Below are positions 1 to 6,599 of a stretch of 15,044 nt of DNA, in pieces. Every line of letters starts with the position of its first letter. Position 1 is the first letter of the stretch. The DNA is from Puniceicoccales bacterium. Its GTDB lineage: Bacteria > Verrucomicrobiota > Verrucomicrobiia > Opitutales > UBA9783. The notes under the pieces are model-generated. The model saw only the letters and a list, made by a program, of their open reading frames with translations, had not been told where the DNA came from and did no database searches. Both the position numbers and the translations under genes were made by a program. The DNA lies in assembly GCA_031260015.1 (NCBI GenBank), contig JAIRKR010000015.1:1-15044 (forward strand), in the 5' to 3' direction.

Positions 1-2
1 GT

Positions 3-287
3 GAATTTTACGATAGCAATGGCAAGCCTCTGAAACAAGTAGGTACCCTTGCCAATGGTCGTCCTGTTTATCAAGGTCAAGACTTTTTGTCCCCAAAGTT
101 ACAACTCTGGGCCTTAGGAGAGTATTCTGAAGGGGATTGCATGTTGGTTACGCGTGTTGAAAAATCATTTGGCCGTTTTGCATATACAAACTATAATGCG
201 TACTGTATGGCTTATTTATTTGATGGTCGTGTTTGGATTAATAAATATACGGGTAAAATTTACAATAGTGTAGAAGAACTGCCCTAA
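3..287 (+). CDS. C-terminal part of an unrecognised protein (cut by window edge)
   Basis: The frame is open from the first bases of the window to a TAA at 285-287, giving about 94 residues, so the start lies outside. I do not recognise the family. Visible features are a run EFYD...PLKQVGTLANG followed by RPVYQGQDF, then an aromatic, Gly-rich C-terminal part (FGRFAYTNYNAYC, FDGRVWINKYTG, VEELP). It has one close relative inside the window: the broken gene at 4129-4804, which carries NFYD, PLRQV, DGHRVY, CML, RGRAVYNNY, AGRGWV and LEDMP in the same order. That shared order shows that this frame is a real gene and that the two are paralogues. It converges on the truncated hydrolase gene at 304-1074. 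By analogy with the relative, whose N-terminus resembles a signal peptide, it may be exported; that is inference. Confidence 0.7.
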   Translation, partial: EFYDSNGKPLKQVGTLANGRPVYQGQDFLSPKLQLWALGEYSEGDCMLVTRVEKSFGRFAYTNYNAYCMAYLFDGRVWINKYTGKIYNSVEELP

Positions 288-303
288 TAGTATAAAATAT
301 CTT

Positions 304-1074
304 CTAATTAAAGCGCATAGAAGTCAAAGAGGTAATCCGAGACTTCTGTGCGTTAGGTGTTATTATACGCTTTACCGTCAGTCGTTCAAAATAGTCGTTT
401 TTTACAAGGAAGTCGTTCCATTTTAGGAGATCTCTAGCTGTTGAGACAATACCTCCACTGGGATTCATTGTTTCCGTAAGCGAATCGAAACATATTTCGA
501 CGCATCCTAATTTTTCGGCAAGCTGTGCTCTTGTAAAATCGCTATGGAAGTAAGTATGCGTCATCTCTGCTTTCTTAAATAATTCTCGTGACAAATTTGT
601 GTACGACCGACCTGTTACGCTTTCTAAAATTCTGCCAAGTAAGTCGAAATTCTGATTTTGATATTTAAATTTCGCAATTTTTTCTCCCGTACTGTAATCG
701 AATTCCGTTGAATGCGTTAGCAATTGTTTAACTGTAACACCTTTAAAATGACAAAACTCTAATTTCTTCCAAAGGTCTACATCGGGTACACTTTTTAGAA
801 CACTCTCGAAATCTCGTTCTATCATCAGTGTTGTAATCTCGGTATCGAGGAAATTTGCGAGGTATTCCAAACATAAAACGCCTGTGAATTGTTTTGTGAG
901 AGATCCAATGAGAAAAGGAGTATCTAGTCGAAGACCTCGCCCATTTGTTTTCACATGAATGGCGTGCCCTCGCTTTTCAACAACGATCATGGCCCTTTTA
1001 TCGAGATGCCCCTGGTGCACGCATCCACTCAGCAATAACAGGGCAATACCCATGCCACTTCGCGTACACTTCAT
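304..1074 (-). CDS. Truncated beta-lactamase-fold serine hydrolase lipoprotein (PF00144-like)
   Basis: The protein starts with a lipoprotein signal (MKCTRSGMGIALLLLSGC, lipobox LSGC), so it would be lipid-anchored in the envelope. Family hallmarks of class C beta-lactamase/DD-peptidase-like hydrolases follow. The SxxK nucleophile motif SLTK is at about residues 58-61, LLTHS is at about 119, the YxN motif YQN at about 138-140 lies in YQNQNFDLLGRILESVTG, and a PSGGIVSTARDL stretch is at about 205. The protein ends near residue 256, while these hydrolases usually run well past 300, and the third motif (HxG/KTG type) is absent. It therefore looks C-terminally truncated and may be inactive. Substrate cannot be told; peptidoglycan or a simple ester are family possibilities. 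The ATG at 1074 is preferred; a GTG at 1080 is the alternative. It begins 9 bases after the small lipoprotein gene, as the third gene of the pgi operon. Confidence 0.75.
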   Translation of the reverse strand: MKCTRSGMGIALLLLSGCVHQGHLDKRAMIVVEKRGHAIHVKTNGRGLRLDTPFLIGSLTKQFTGVLCLEYLANFLDTEITTLMIERDFESVLKSVPDVDLWKKLEFCHFKGVTVKQLLTHSTEFDYSTGEKIAKFKYQNQNFDLLGRILESVTGRSYTNLSRELFKKAEMTHTYFHSDFTRAQLAEKLGCVEICFDSLTETMNPSGGIVSTARDLLKWNDFLVKNDYFERLTVKRIITPNAQKSRITSLTSMRFN

Positions 1075-1083
1075 CTCCACAAG

Positions 1084-1260
1084 TTAATATTGAAATCCTG
1101 GAGCAATGGGCATTGTTTTTTCCCAAGAAGCGGGACGCCCCCAAGGCATTTTTGAATCATCCAGGGCAGTGGTTGTCTCCATGCTTTTGGAACATCCGCC
1201 CAGACAACTGACAATCGCAAGGGTAGCCCACAAAAGAATTGATTTCAGGGGTCTTTTCAT
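1084..1260 (-). CDS. Small lipoprotein, 58 residues
   Basis: This short gene begins MKRPLKSILLWATLAIVSC and continues to a lipobox at LGGC (Cys 23), followed by a mature peptide of about 36 residues containing DDSKMPWGRPASWE and ending APGFQY. Its ATG overlaps the TGA of pgi as ATGA (1257-1260), the classic layout for translational coupling, and AGGA lies five bases upstream. The stop is only a few bases before the hydrolase start. Lipid modification at the inner face of the outer membrane or on the inner membrane is expected from the signal. I recall short lipoproteins with a PWxxPASWE-like core from Verrucomicrobiota, which supports the taxonomic guess, but I cannot verify this here. Function unknown. 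The overlap, ribosome-binding site and intact lipobox make it a real gene despite its size. Confidence 0.8.
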   Translation of the reverse strand: MKRPLKSILLWATLAIVSCLGGCSKSMETTTALDDSKMPWGRPASWEKTMPIAPGFQY

Positions 1261-2855
1261 TTTTTCCTCAGGCAGTAAGTACTTTGTGTTAAAGGCAAGA
1301 GCTTATTGCGAAAGATTTTTTTGTTGGCCGCCAGATATTCTAGAAGTTTGAAAATACTTTCGGTATCTTCGTCTAAATTGAGTGCTTGAGCGAGTGATTC
1401 TGCACTGAAGTATTCACCTGTGTGGTCGATCAGGAAGTTGAGTATACGTTTTTGCAGGTTCAAAAATTTGGCAGCAGCCTTTTTGCCAGCTTCTACACCG
1501 GGTTGATTGTAGGCGTTGATTCTTATAAAGCTGGCGTAAAACCCAACTGCCCGCTCGAATAAAGCAACCAGGGCCCCCAGGCTTTGCGCGTTTAAATGTT
1601 TCAGCGTCAGTGTAATGGAAGGACGCTCTACTTCCGCCAGAGCAGCACGCGTGCCAAGTAAAAAGCCTTCCAAAAAATCGCCCGAGCTCAATCCAGGTTC
1701 AACTTGAACGTTGGAAAGATTGCAGGGTACTTGGACTTCAACAAAAATAACGAAAGCGTCATCGAGGCCGTCTCTCAATTGTTGCACGTAAGCGTGTTGA
1801 TCCGTTGATCCTTTATTGCCGTACACGGTCAATCCTTGAAAAACTTTGCGCCCATCATTGGCTAACTTTTTTCCCAACGATTCCATAATAAGTTGTTGCA
1901 AATAGCGCGGGAAAAGAATGAGAGCGTCTTTATAGGGTAAGACCACCATATTGCGCTTACCCGTGCCTTCGGTGCAAGCGTACCAAGCTAAAGCGAGCAT
2001 CATCGCCGGATTGTTTAGCACTTCCGTATTCCGGGTCAGAATATCCATTTCGGTGGCTCCTTGAATAAGAGCACTGATGTCAATGTTCTGCAGGGCCGCA
2101 GGAACCAATCCCACATTGCTGAATAAACTCGTCCGTCCTCCAATCCAATCCCACATGGGGAAACGTGCCAACCAACCTTCCTGTTGCGCTTCCATGTCCA
2201 AAATACTTCCTTCGCAGGTAATGGCAACGGCATGTTGATTAAAAGGAATATTCTGTTTGATGAAGGCAGATCGGATTTCTATGAGTCCGTTACGCGGTTC
2301 CGGTGTCCCTCCAGACTTTGAAGTGACCAAAACGAGCGTTTGCCCCAAATGCTTGTGGATCTTTTTTAAAACTCTAAAAATGCCATCCGGATCCGTATTG
2401 TCTATGAAAAGTGCCCTTAACCCTTTGGGTCTTCGATCCAAGGCATCCGATAATAGTTGTGGCCCTAGAGCGGATCCACCGATGCCAATGCACAGGAGAT
2501 ATTTAAAGGGCCCCTGAGATCCTTGGATTTCTTGATTGAGAATTTTGTCGGTAAACGCGCGTACTTTTAGCCAATTGTCATGCAAAAGCGTATTGATGTT
2601 TTTTTTAGGGGCCAATTGAAAATTCCTTAACCAATAATGTCCAACCATACGTTTTTCATCTGGATTTGCAGTATTCCCTGCCTCCAGCGCTTCCATATCG
2701 TTGAAAGCACGTACAATCTTGGATTGCATCATTTGAAAAAAATTATCTTTGAAAGGAATTTTGCTTGTATCCAGAGAAACCTTCAATGGGTGAAGGTAAA
2801 CGAAAAATTTTTTAAAAGTTGACCAACTCATAAGAGACAAAAATTTTAAAAACAT
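1257..2855 (-). CDS. pgi: Glucose-6-phosphate isomerase
   Basis: The enzyme interconverts glucose 6-phosphate and fructose 6-phosphate in cytosolic glycolysis/gluconeogenesis. At 532 residues it matches the shorter, cyanobacterial-type PGI rather than the roughly 550-residue E. coli type. Visible motifs are GIGGSALG (124-131), the phosphate-binding TSKSGGTPE (178-186), GGRTS (239-243), the likely catalytic Glu in LIMESLGKK (325), the signature GNKGSTDQHAY (346-356, His 354) and NQPGVEAGK (450-458, Lys 458). After the catalytic core come about 70 residues (LQKRILNFLIDHTGEYFSAE onward) that resemble a small winged-helix fold. I believe such a tail occurs in this PGI subtype, so it need not be a fusion. 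The start has no clear Shine-Dalgarno sequence; Met 9 (2831) is an alternative. It is the first gene of a minus-strand operon with two envelope lipoproteins, with no obvious functional link to them. Confidence 0.97.
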   Translation of the reverse strand: MFLKFLSLMSWSTFKKFFVYLHPLKVSLDTSKIPFKDNFFQMMQSKIVRAFNDMEALEAGNTANPDEKRMVGHYWLRNFQLAPKKNINTLLHDNWLKVRAFTDKILNQEIQGSQGPFKYLLCIGIGGSALGPQLLSDALDRRPKGLRALFIDNTDPDGIFRVLKKIHKHLGQTLVLVTSKSGGTPEPRNGLIEIRSAFIKQNIPFNQHAVAITCEGSILDMEAQQEGWLARFPMWDWIGGRTSLFSNVGLVPAALQNIDISALIQGATEMDILTRNTEVLNNPAMMLALAWYACTEGTGKRNMVVLPYKDALILFPRYLQQLIMESLGKKLANDGRKVFQGLTVYGNKGSTDQHAYVQQLRDGLDDAFVIFVEVQVPCNLSNVQVEPGLSSGDFLEGFLLGTRAALAEVERPSITLTLKHLNAQSLGALVALFERAVGFYASFIRINAYNQPGVEAGKKAAAKFLNLQKRILNFLIDHTGEYFSAESLAQALNLDEDTESIFKLLEYLAANKKIFRNKLLPLTQSTYCLRKK

Positions 2856-2880
2856 TTTTATTTTTTTTGCAATCTAATGA

Positions 2881-2912
2881 TTGACTTTTTTATGAGTCGA
2901 CATAAACTTTTA
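2881..2912 (+). promoter_or_regulatory. Promoter-like block shared with the two exported-protein genes
   Basis: TTGACT (2881-2886) is followed 14 bases later by CATAAACTTTTACTTG, ending two bases before the preferred hsp20 ATG at 2919. The same layout (TTGACG, 14 bases, then ACAAAACTTT) occurs upstream of the genes at 8865 and 9459, including a shared TTTTATGA with the first of these. The first hexamer looks like a -35 box, but no good TATAAT follows at the usual distance, so the true -10 is uncertain. If transcription starts from this block the hsp20 message would be almost leaderless. Confidence 0.4.
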
Positions 2913-2918
2913 CTTGCT

Positions 2919-3446
2919 ATGAAGAAATTATTCAAATGTGTTTTTGTTTTGTGTTTGGAAGTAGTCCTCATAAATCCGCTTCAGGCTAAAGGGTTCCCTC
3001 ACGAAAGAGATCCTATGGAGTGTTTGTTTAAAGATAGCGTGGCCTTTATGCATCATTGGCTGTCTCAAGACGGATTTCCCCATCGCGATCACTTTGTACG
3101 CCCTCTACGATGGATGGAGTGTAAAAAGGCATATTGCTTGGAGGTGGCCATACCGGGGGCTGACAAAGACGATGTTAAAATTTCCGTCGATGAGTCCTTG
3201 TTGATTATTGAAGCGGAAGTGGAACGTTCTGGATGTTGCGCAGACAAGGAGGGCGACTCTAAGAACTCAAAAAAATATTCCAAAGATTGCGACTTTAAGA
3301 ACCCGAAAAGACGTTTTAAATTTACAACTTTGCTCCCGTCCGATGGTCAAGTAGATAAATTGGACGCCAAAATGAAAAATGGCCTCTTGACATTAGTTTT
3401 ACCAAAAACGAGTAAGCCGGAGGCAAAAAAGATTACGATTCATTAA
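2919..3446 (+). CDS. Small heat-shock protein (Hsp20/alpha-crystallin) with signal peptide
   Basis: The C-terminal two-thirds is an alpha-crystallin domain: YCLEVAIPGADKDDVKISVD, then LLIIEAEVER, a long charged Cys-containing loop, FKFTTLLPSDGQVDKLDA and the GLLTLVLPK motif near the end. Such proteins form oligomers that hold unfolded clients. The preferred start gives 175 residues beginning MKKLFKCVFVLCLEVVLINP, ending in LQAKG, a good Sec signal peptide with cleavage after LQA. Upstream starts at 2877 and 2892 would bury this signal and overlap the promoter-like block at 2881. Export is unusual, because small heat-shock proteins are normally cytosolic. The mature part has several cysteines (MECKKAYC, GCCADK, KDCDF), which could form disulfides outside the cytoplasm. 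It is divergent from pgi and followed by a strong terminator. The domain call is firm; the periplasmic location is inferred from the signal. Confidence 0.9.
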   Translation: MKKLFKCVFVLCLEVVLINPLQAKGFPHERDPMECLFKDSVAFMHHWLSQDGFPHRDHFVRPLRWMECKKAYCLEVAIPGADKDDVKISVDESLLIIEAEVERSGCCADKEGDSKNSKKYSKDCDFKNPKRRFKFTTLLPSDGQVDKLDAKMKNGLLTLVLPKTSKPEAKKITIH

Positions 3447-3483
3447 TAAAAAATTCTCAGTTTTTTTCATATATGCTCCTTGG

Positions 3484-3504
3484 GGCCCCTATGGGGCCTT
3501 TTTT
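3484..3504 (+). terminator. Rho-independent terminator after hsp20
   Basis: A perfect GGCCCC/GGGGCC stem with a three-base TAT loop is followed at once by six T (3499-3504). It lies 38 bases after the hsp20 stop. Two further G-T pairs can extend the stem. Confidence 0.9.
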
Positions 3505-4128
3505 ATGTTTGTCGCGCATGTTTGGAAAAAACTGTGGTGTATGATGTAAAACTGGGAGGTACATTTAAGTGCAGAGGTTATGGAATTGTCAGACGGATAC
3601 CATGCGATTGGCGAATCCTATCATTTGTGGAGTAAAAAATATGGAAGTGAATTTGGAAGGCCTAGAAAATAATTTATTGGTACGATAATTTGCTGTTATT
3701 TTTTACATACAAAATTCAAAATCGAGACTTTTGTATTCATACCAAGAGTACGACAAAACTAGCGTCTTAAAATGCATTGAATATAAATATAGGTAAATGA
3801 ATATTGTCCGTTGATGACAACCCAGGATATGGGGATATGCTTTATTTTAAGATGGAGTAAATAACATCTTTGTATTGAGCAAGAGGATTCGTTGTGACTT
3901 TTCCATGTGCATGAAAATTTGGAGAAAGCCTAGCGTACTGCCTAAAGGATGTATTTAGATCGATTTGGATAAAGGGAAGAGGTTTGGGGGTACAAAGGCA
4001 TCGATGTTTAAAATTAACAAGTTTATTACAATTCTATAATTTATATTAAAGTATTTTTACAATATACTTGACAAATAATAAATTATTTACAAATTTGTGG
4101 CGCTTAAATTTTGAGTAAATAAAGTATT
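3505..4128. other. Region of about 620 bases without a convincing gene
   Basis: No frame here has protein-like composition over a useful length, and I see no tRNA, repeat or insertion sequence. The best candidate is a plus-strand frame at 3580-3672 (MELSDGYHAIGESYHLWSKK, 30 residues, preceded by AGAGG), open back to about 3550. It matches nothing I recognise and could be a gene remnant. The last 110 bases are very AT-rich. They contain TTGACA (4068-4073) and, 14 bases on, TACAAATTT, a weak match to the promoter-like block upstream of hsp20 and the exported-protein genes, placed about 55 bases before the broken gene at 4129. Confidence 0.5.
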
Positions 4129-4804
4129 ATGCAGAAAATAATTCGTACATTTATAAAGGCCGGCTTTGTAATGACCGGAGTAATGCGTGGGGTTATTTTA
4201 AACGCTTGGTGGTGCCATGAGTGTAATGTGGAACATCGAGGTGAGTGTCCTCAAATGGCCACATGCCGGTACCGTATGGATGTTACGAGGCGTATGCACC
4301 TTTTAATCCTACCTCATTTTCGCATGCAGAAAGTATACCCATGGTACTCCAGTTTATGGTCCGAATGGAGACTGCAGAACGAGGAATAACAACATAATTG
4401 CAACCATCCCAGGTAGATGATCATACAGGGATGACCTGCGAGATATCTTTGTAGATGATGAAAGTAATTTTTATGATCGTGACCATCCACTACGGCAGGT
4501 AGACACACCGGCTGATGGTCATCGTGTTTACGAAATACCAGAATATGTAGAATGTTTGGGTGGATGTCGGCACATTACTCCAGGAGAATCCGTTCACCAG
4601 TGGCCCAAAACTGAGACTTGTATGCTGTGTGAAGAGGTTAGGTTCGTTCGTGGCCGCGCAGTGTATAATAATTATAAGTGCTGCAACTCACGGAATTCGG
4701 AAATGGCAGGTGCTTATTACGCTGGCAGAGGTTGGGTTAAGGGAAATAGAGATCAATTTTATGCTACTTTAGAGGATATGCCGAGAGAGTATATCCATGT
4801 TTGA
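4129..4804 (+). pseudogene. Broken secreted-protein gene, paralogue of the left-edge protein
   Basis: The 5' part reads MQKIIRTFIKAGFVMTGVMR... with NAWWCHECNVEHRGECPQ, like a signal peptide followed by a Cys-rich mature start, but this frame stops at 4387-4389. Protein-like sequence continues in another frame from about 4340 (HGTPVYGPNGDC), is interrupted by one TGA at 4418-4420, and then runs uninterrupted to the TGA at 4802-4804. That 3' part (NFYDRDHPLRQVDTPADGHR, ETCMLCEE, RGRAVYNNY, AGRGWVKG, LEDMPREY) aligns in order with the protein cut by the left window edge, extending about 45 residues upstream of the first usable start codon (4556). The simplest reading is one gene disabled by a frameshift around 4250-4340 and one nonsense codon. 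A possible middle piece (PYGCYEAYAPFNPTSFSHAE) sits in the third frame at 4272-4331. Function unknown. A short downstream product from 4556 cannot be excluded. Confidence 0.65.
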
Positions 4805-4886
4805 TAGGTGAGAAAATTACCCGACTCTCAAGTTTAGCTTAGGTAAAGCGGCAACAAGAAAGATAAAGTGGACAATCCATGTCCAT

Positions 4887-5435
4887 TTAATTCATGGAAG
4901 GATTAATGGAGGGTTGATTGATATTGGTTGGATGAAAGAGAAACATTAATTTATGCCACAATTGCGTATTTTTGGAAGCAAAGACTTCCTTGGGATGCAT
5001 GGGAACGGGTAACCAAAAGTTTTTCCGCATTTCTTCCTCCAATTGCCCTGGCGCCCAACCCACATAGCCGCAATAGGCACGCAAGGCAACGGCATTATTC
5101 TTAGACAGTAATTGAAAAATTTGTTGCGTTTGTAATCCAAAATACCATTTCAAAAAGTGACCCTTTTGCCCCCATTCGATGGCCGTTAAAATGAGACGTT
5201 TTTGCTCAACAGGACCTCCTTTAAAAACAGGTACGGTGTCAAAGTTTTCCCACCGTTGTTCGTCAAAATCATTGAGTGTAAGTCTTAGTGGGCGGTTGAG
5301 CATAAGGCCCATAGATCCTTTATCGGGTTGATGTTGGACGATGGCAATAACGCTTTGCAAAAACTCTCCATCCTGTGTATATTGAGGATTTGATAATAGG
5401 ACCAATCCAGCAAAATTGTGCATTGTCAGTGGCAT
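4887..5435 (-). CDS. YqgE/AlgH family protein (UPF0301)
   Basis: The protein has 182 residues, close to the family norm. Conserved pieces are visible in order: FAGLVLLSNP near the start, FLQSVIAIVQH then KGSMGLMLNRP, VFKGGPV, and GYVGWAPGQLEEEM. The family has a solved fold but no settled biochemical role; the name AlgH comes from alginate regulation in Pseudomonas, which need not apply here. The start follows the deaminase stop by five bases, so the two are very likely co-transcribed. An internal Met four codons in (MHNFAG) is an alternative start and gives an N-terminus closer to typical family members. It converges on the broken gene ending at 4804. Confidence 0.92.
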   Translation of the reverse strand: MPLTMHNFAGLVLLSNPQYTQDGEFLQSVIAIVQHQPDKGSMGLMLNRPLRLTLNDFDEQRWENFDTVPVFKGGPVEQKRLILTAIEWGQKGHFLKWYFGLQTQQIFQLLSKNNAVALRAYCGYVGWAPGQLEEEMRKNFWLPVPMHPKEVFASKNTQLWHKLMFLFHPTNINQPSINPSMN

Positions 5436-5440
5436 ACATG

Positions 5441-5914
5441 CTATAACTGTTGTAGAGGAACATGTGCTTCGTTAAAGAGTTCTTCCACGAGAGAATCATT
5501 GTTGTAATTGGTATGATAATAACAACATTGAATGCCTGTTGCCAATAATATTTTTGCACAATTGATGCATGGATAATGCGTGGTGTAGACAATTGAATTT
5601 TGTATGCTTACCCCACGTCGTGCGGCATCGGCGATGGCATTTTGTTCTGCATGGACGGTAGCTTGTTCGTGGCCATCACGCATTTTTGAAGTGTGAGGTA
5701 AGCCTGCCAAAAATCCGTTATAACCTGCAGCAATAATGCGATTTTTGTTACCTTCTCCAGAAACTAGAACACAGCCTACTTTGAGTCTTGTACAACTGGA
5801 ACGTGCGGCCATTAAAAGTGCAATGGACATAAAGTAAACATTCCAAGAAGGACGTCCATCAAGCGATTCAATCGTTTTTTGAAATAAAGTGAACCATTTT
5901 TGATCTTCCAACAT
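5441..5914 (-). CDS. dCMP deaminase family protein (ComE operon protein 2-like)
   Basis: This zinc-dependent deaminase is expected to convert dCMP to dUMP, feeding thymidylate synthesis in the cytosol. The zinc and catalytic motifs are intact: HAE at residues 88-90 (TVHAEQNAI) with Glu 90 as proton shuttle, and PCINC at 115-119 supplying Cys 116 and Cys 119. The N-terminal RPSWNVYFMSIALLMAARSS and RLKVGCVLV segments are typical of the dCMP deaminase branch rather than of cytosine or tRNA-adenosine deaminases. At 157 residues it has the usual length. It is first in a two-gene minus-strand operon with the YqgE/AlgH gene and is divergent from plsC. Substrate assignment rests on family similarity. 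Confidence 0.92.
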   Translation of the reverse strand: MLEDQKWFTLFQKTIESLDGRPSWNVYFMSIALLMAARSSCTRLKVGCVLVSGEGNKNRIIAAGYNGFLAGLPHTSKMRDGHEQATVHAEQNAIADAARRGVSIQNSIVYTTHYPCINCAKILLATGIQCCYYHTNYNNDSLVEELFNEAHVPLQQL

Positions 5915-5961
5915 TTTTTATGCTTCTATTTTATATCAATGGTTCATATATAAAATGTGCT

Positions 5962-6597
5962 ATGAAAGCAAATCTTTCTTTTTCGTACCGTTGTGTAAGC
6001 TTATTTTTTAAGTTTCTCTTTAGAGTGCTGTACCGAGGAAAAATTTATGGCGAGGAAAATATTCCTGCAAACGGAGCTTTTATTTTAGCAAGTAATCATG
6101 TAAGTTATTTAGATCCGCCCATTATTGCCCTCCATTGCCGCCGTCAGCCTGTATTTTCATTTGCGCGCAGTACATTATTTAAGAAAGGTATTAGTTGGTT
6201 TTTTGGGCAACTCAATATGATAGCCGTAGATCGCGAAAAGGGAAATGATGTCCAATCCATTAAACGGATCTTAAACATTTTGTCCGCAGGTTACCCTATC
6301 CTCATGTTCCCGGAGGGAACACGTTCCGTAACGGGCATTCCCCAAAGAGCAAAAAAAGGGATCGGTTTGTTCCTAGAACGTTCGTCGGTCCCCGTAGTCC
6401 CCGTTCGGATTTTTGGCACTTTTGAAGCCTTACCTAAGGGAAAACGTTTTTTGAATTTCAAACCCAGGCTTTCAATTGTGTACGGGAAAGCCCTGTATCC
6501 GTCCGATTTTGTAGCATGTCATTCCGAAAAAGATCCGCTTCAGGCAATCAGCGATCGTGTGATGCAGGCTATCTGTCAAATTCAACCCAAAGGATAG
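5962..6597 (+). CDS. plsC: 1-acyl-sn-glycerol-3-phosphate acyltransferase (PlsC/LPLAT)
   Basis: The enzyme transfers a fatty acyl group to lysophosphatidic acid, making phosphatidic acid for membrane phospholipids. It is expected to be membrane-associated. Acyltransferase motifs are all present: NHVSYLD (His 46, Asp 51, the catalytic pair), the VDREKG segment, FPEGTRS (116-122) and VPVVPVRIFG (143 onward). A hydrophobic Phe-rich N-terminal stretch (SLFFKFLFRVLY) can anchor it. The start at 5962 (MKANLSFSYR) gives 211 residues. An in-frame ATG at 5920 adds 14 unlikely residues and nearly abuts the divergent deaminase start. The stop precedes the response-regulator ATG by two bases, so the pair is co-transcribed; related acyltransferases sharing the fold cannot be fully excluded. 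Confidence 0.92.
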   Translation: MKANLSFSYRCVSLFFKFLFRVLYRGKIYGEENIPANGAFILASNHVSYLDPPIIALHCRRQPVFSFARSTLFKKGISWFFGQLNMIAVDREKGNDVQSIKRILNILSAGYPILMFPEGTRSVTGIPQRAKKGIGLFLERSSVPVVPVRIFGTFEALPKGKRFLNFKPRLSIVYGKALYPSDFVACHSEKDPLQAISDRVMQAICQIQPKG

Positions 6598-6599
6598 TT

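Noticed and set aside
945..1351. Two plus-strand open frames across the hydrolase/lipoprotein/pgi junction
   Set aside because: Both lie antisense to genes with clear lipoboxes, couplings and motifs; their own translations show no protein-like pattern.
4073..4088. AAATAAT/ATTATTT inverted repeat overlapping the TTGACA at 4068
   Set aside because: Made only of A and T in a very AT-rich stretch, so easily due to chance.
4869..4885. TGGAC/GTCCA inverted repeat between the YqgE/AlgH stop and the broken gene
   Set aside because: Only a five-base stem with no real T-run on either strand; not enough for a terminator call.
6516..6599. Longer N-terminus for the response regulator starting at 6516
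   Set aside because: The extra residues overlap plsC and are unlike a receiver domain; the ATG at 6600 has AGGA at proper spacing.
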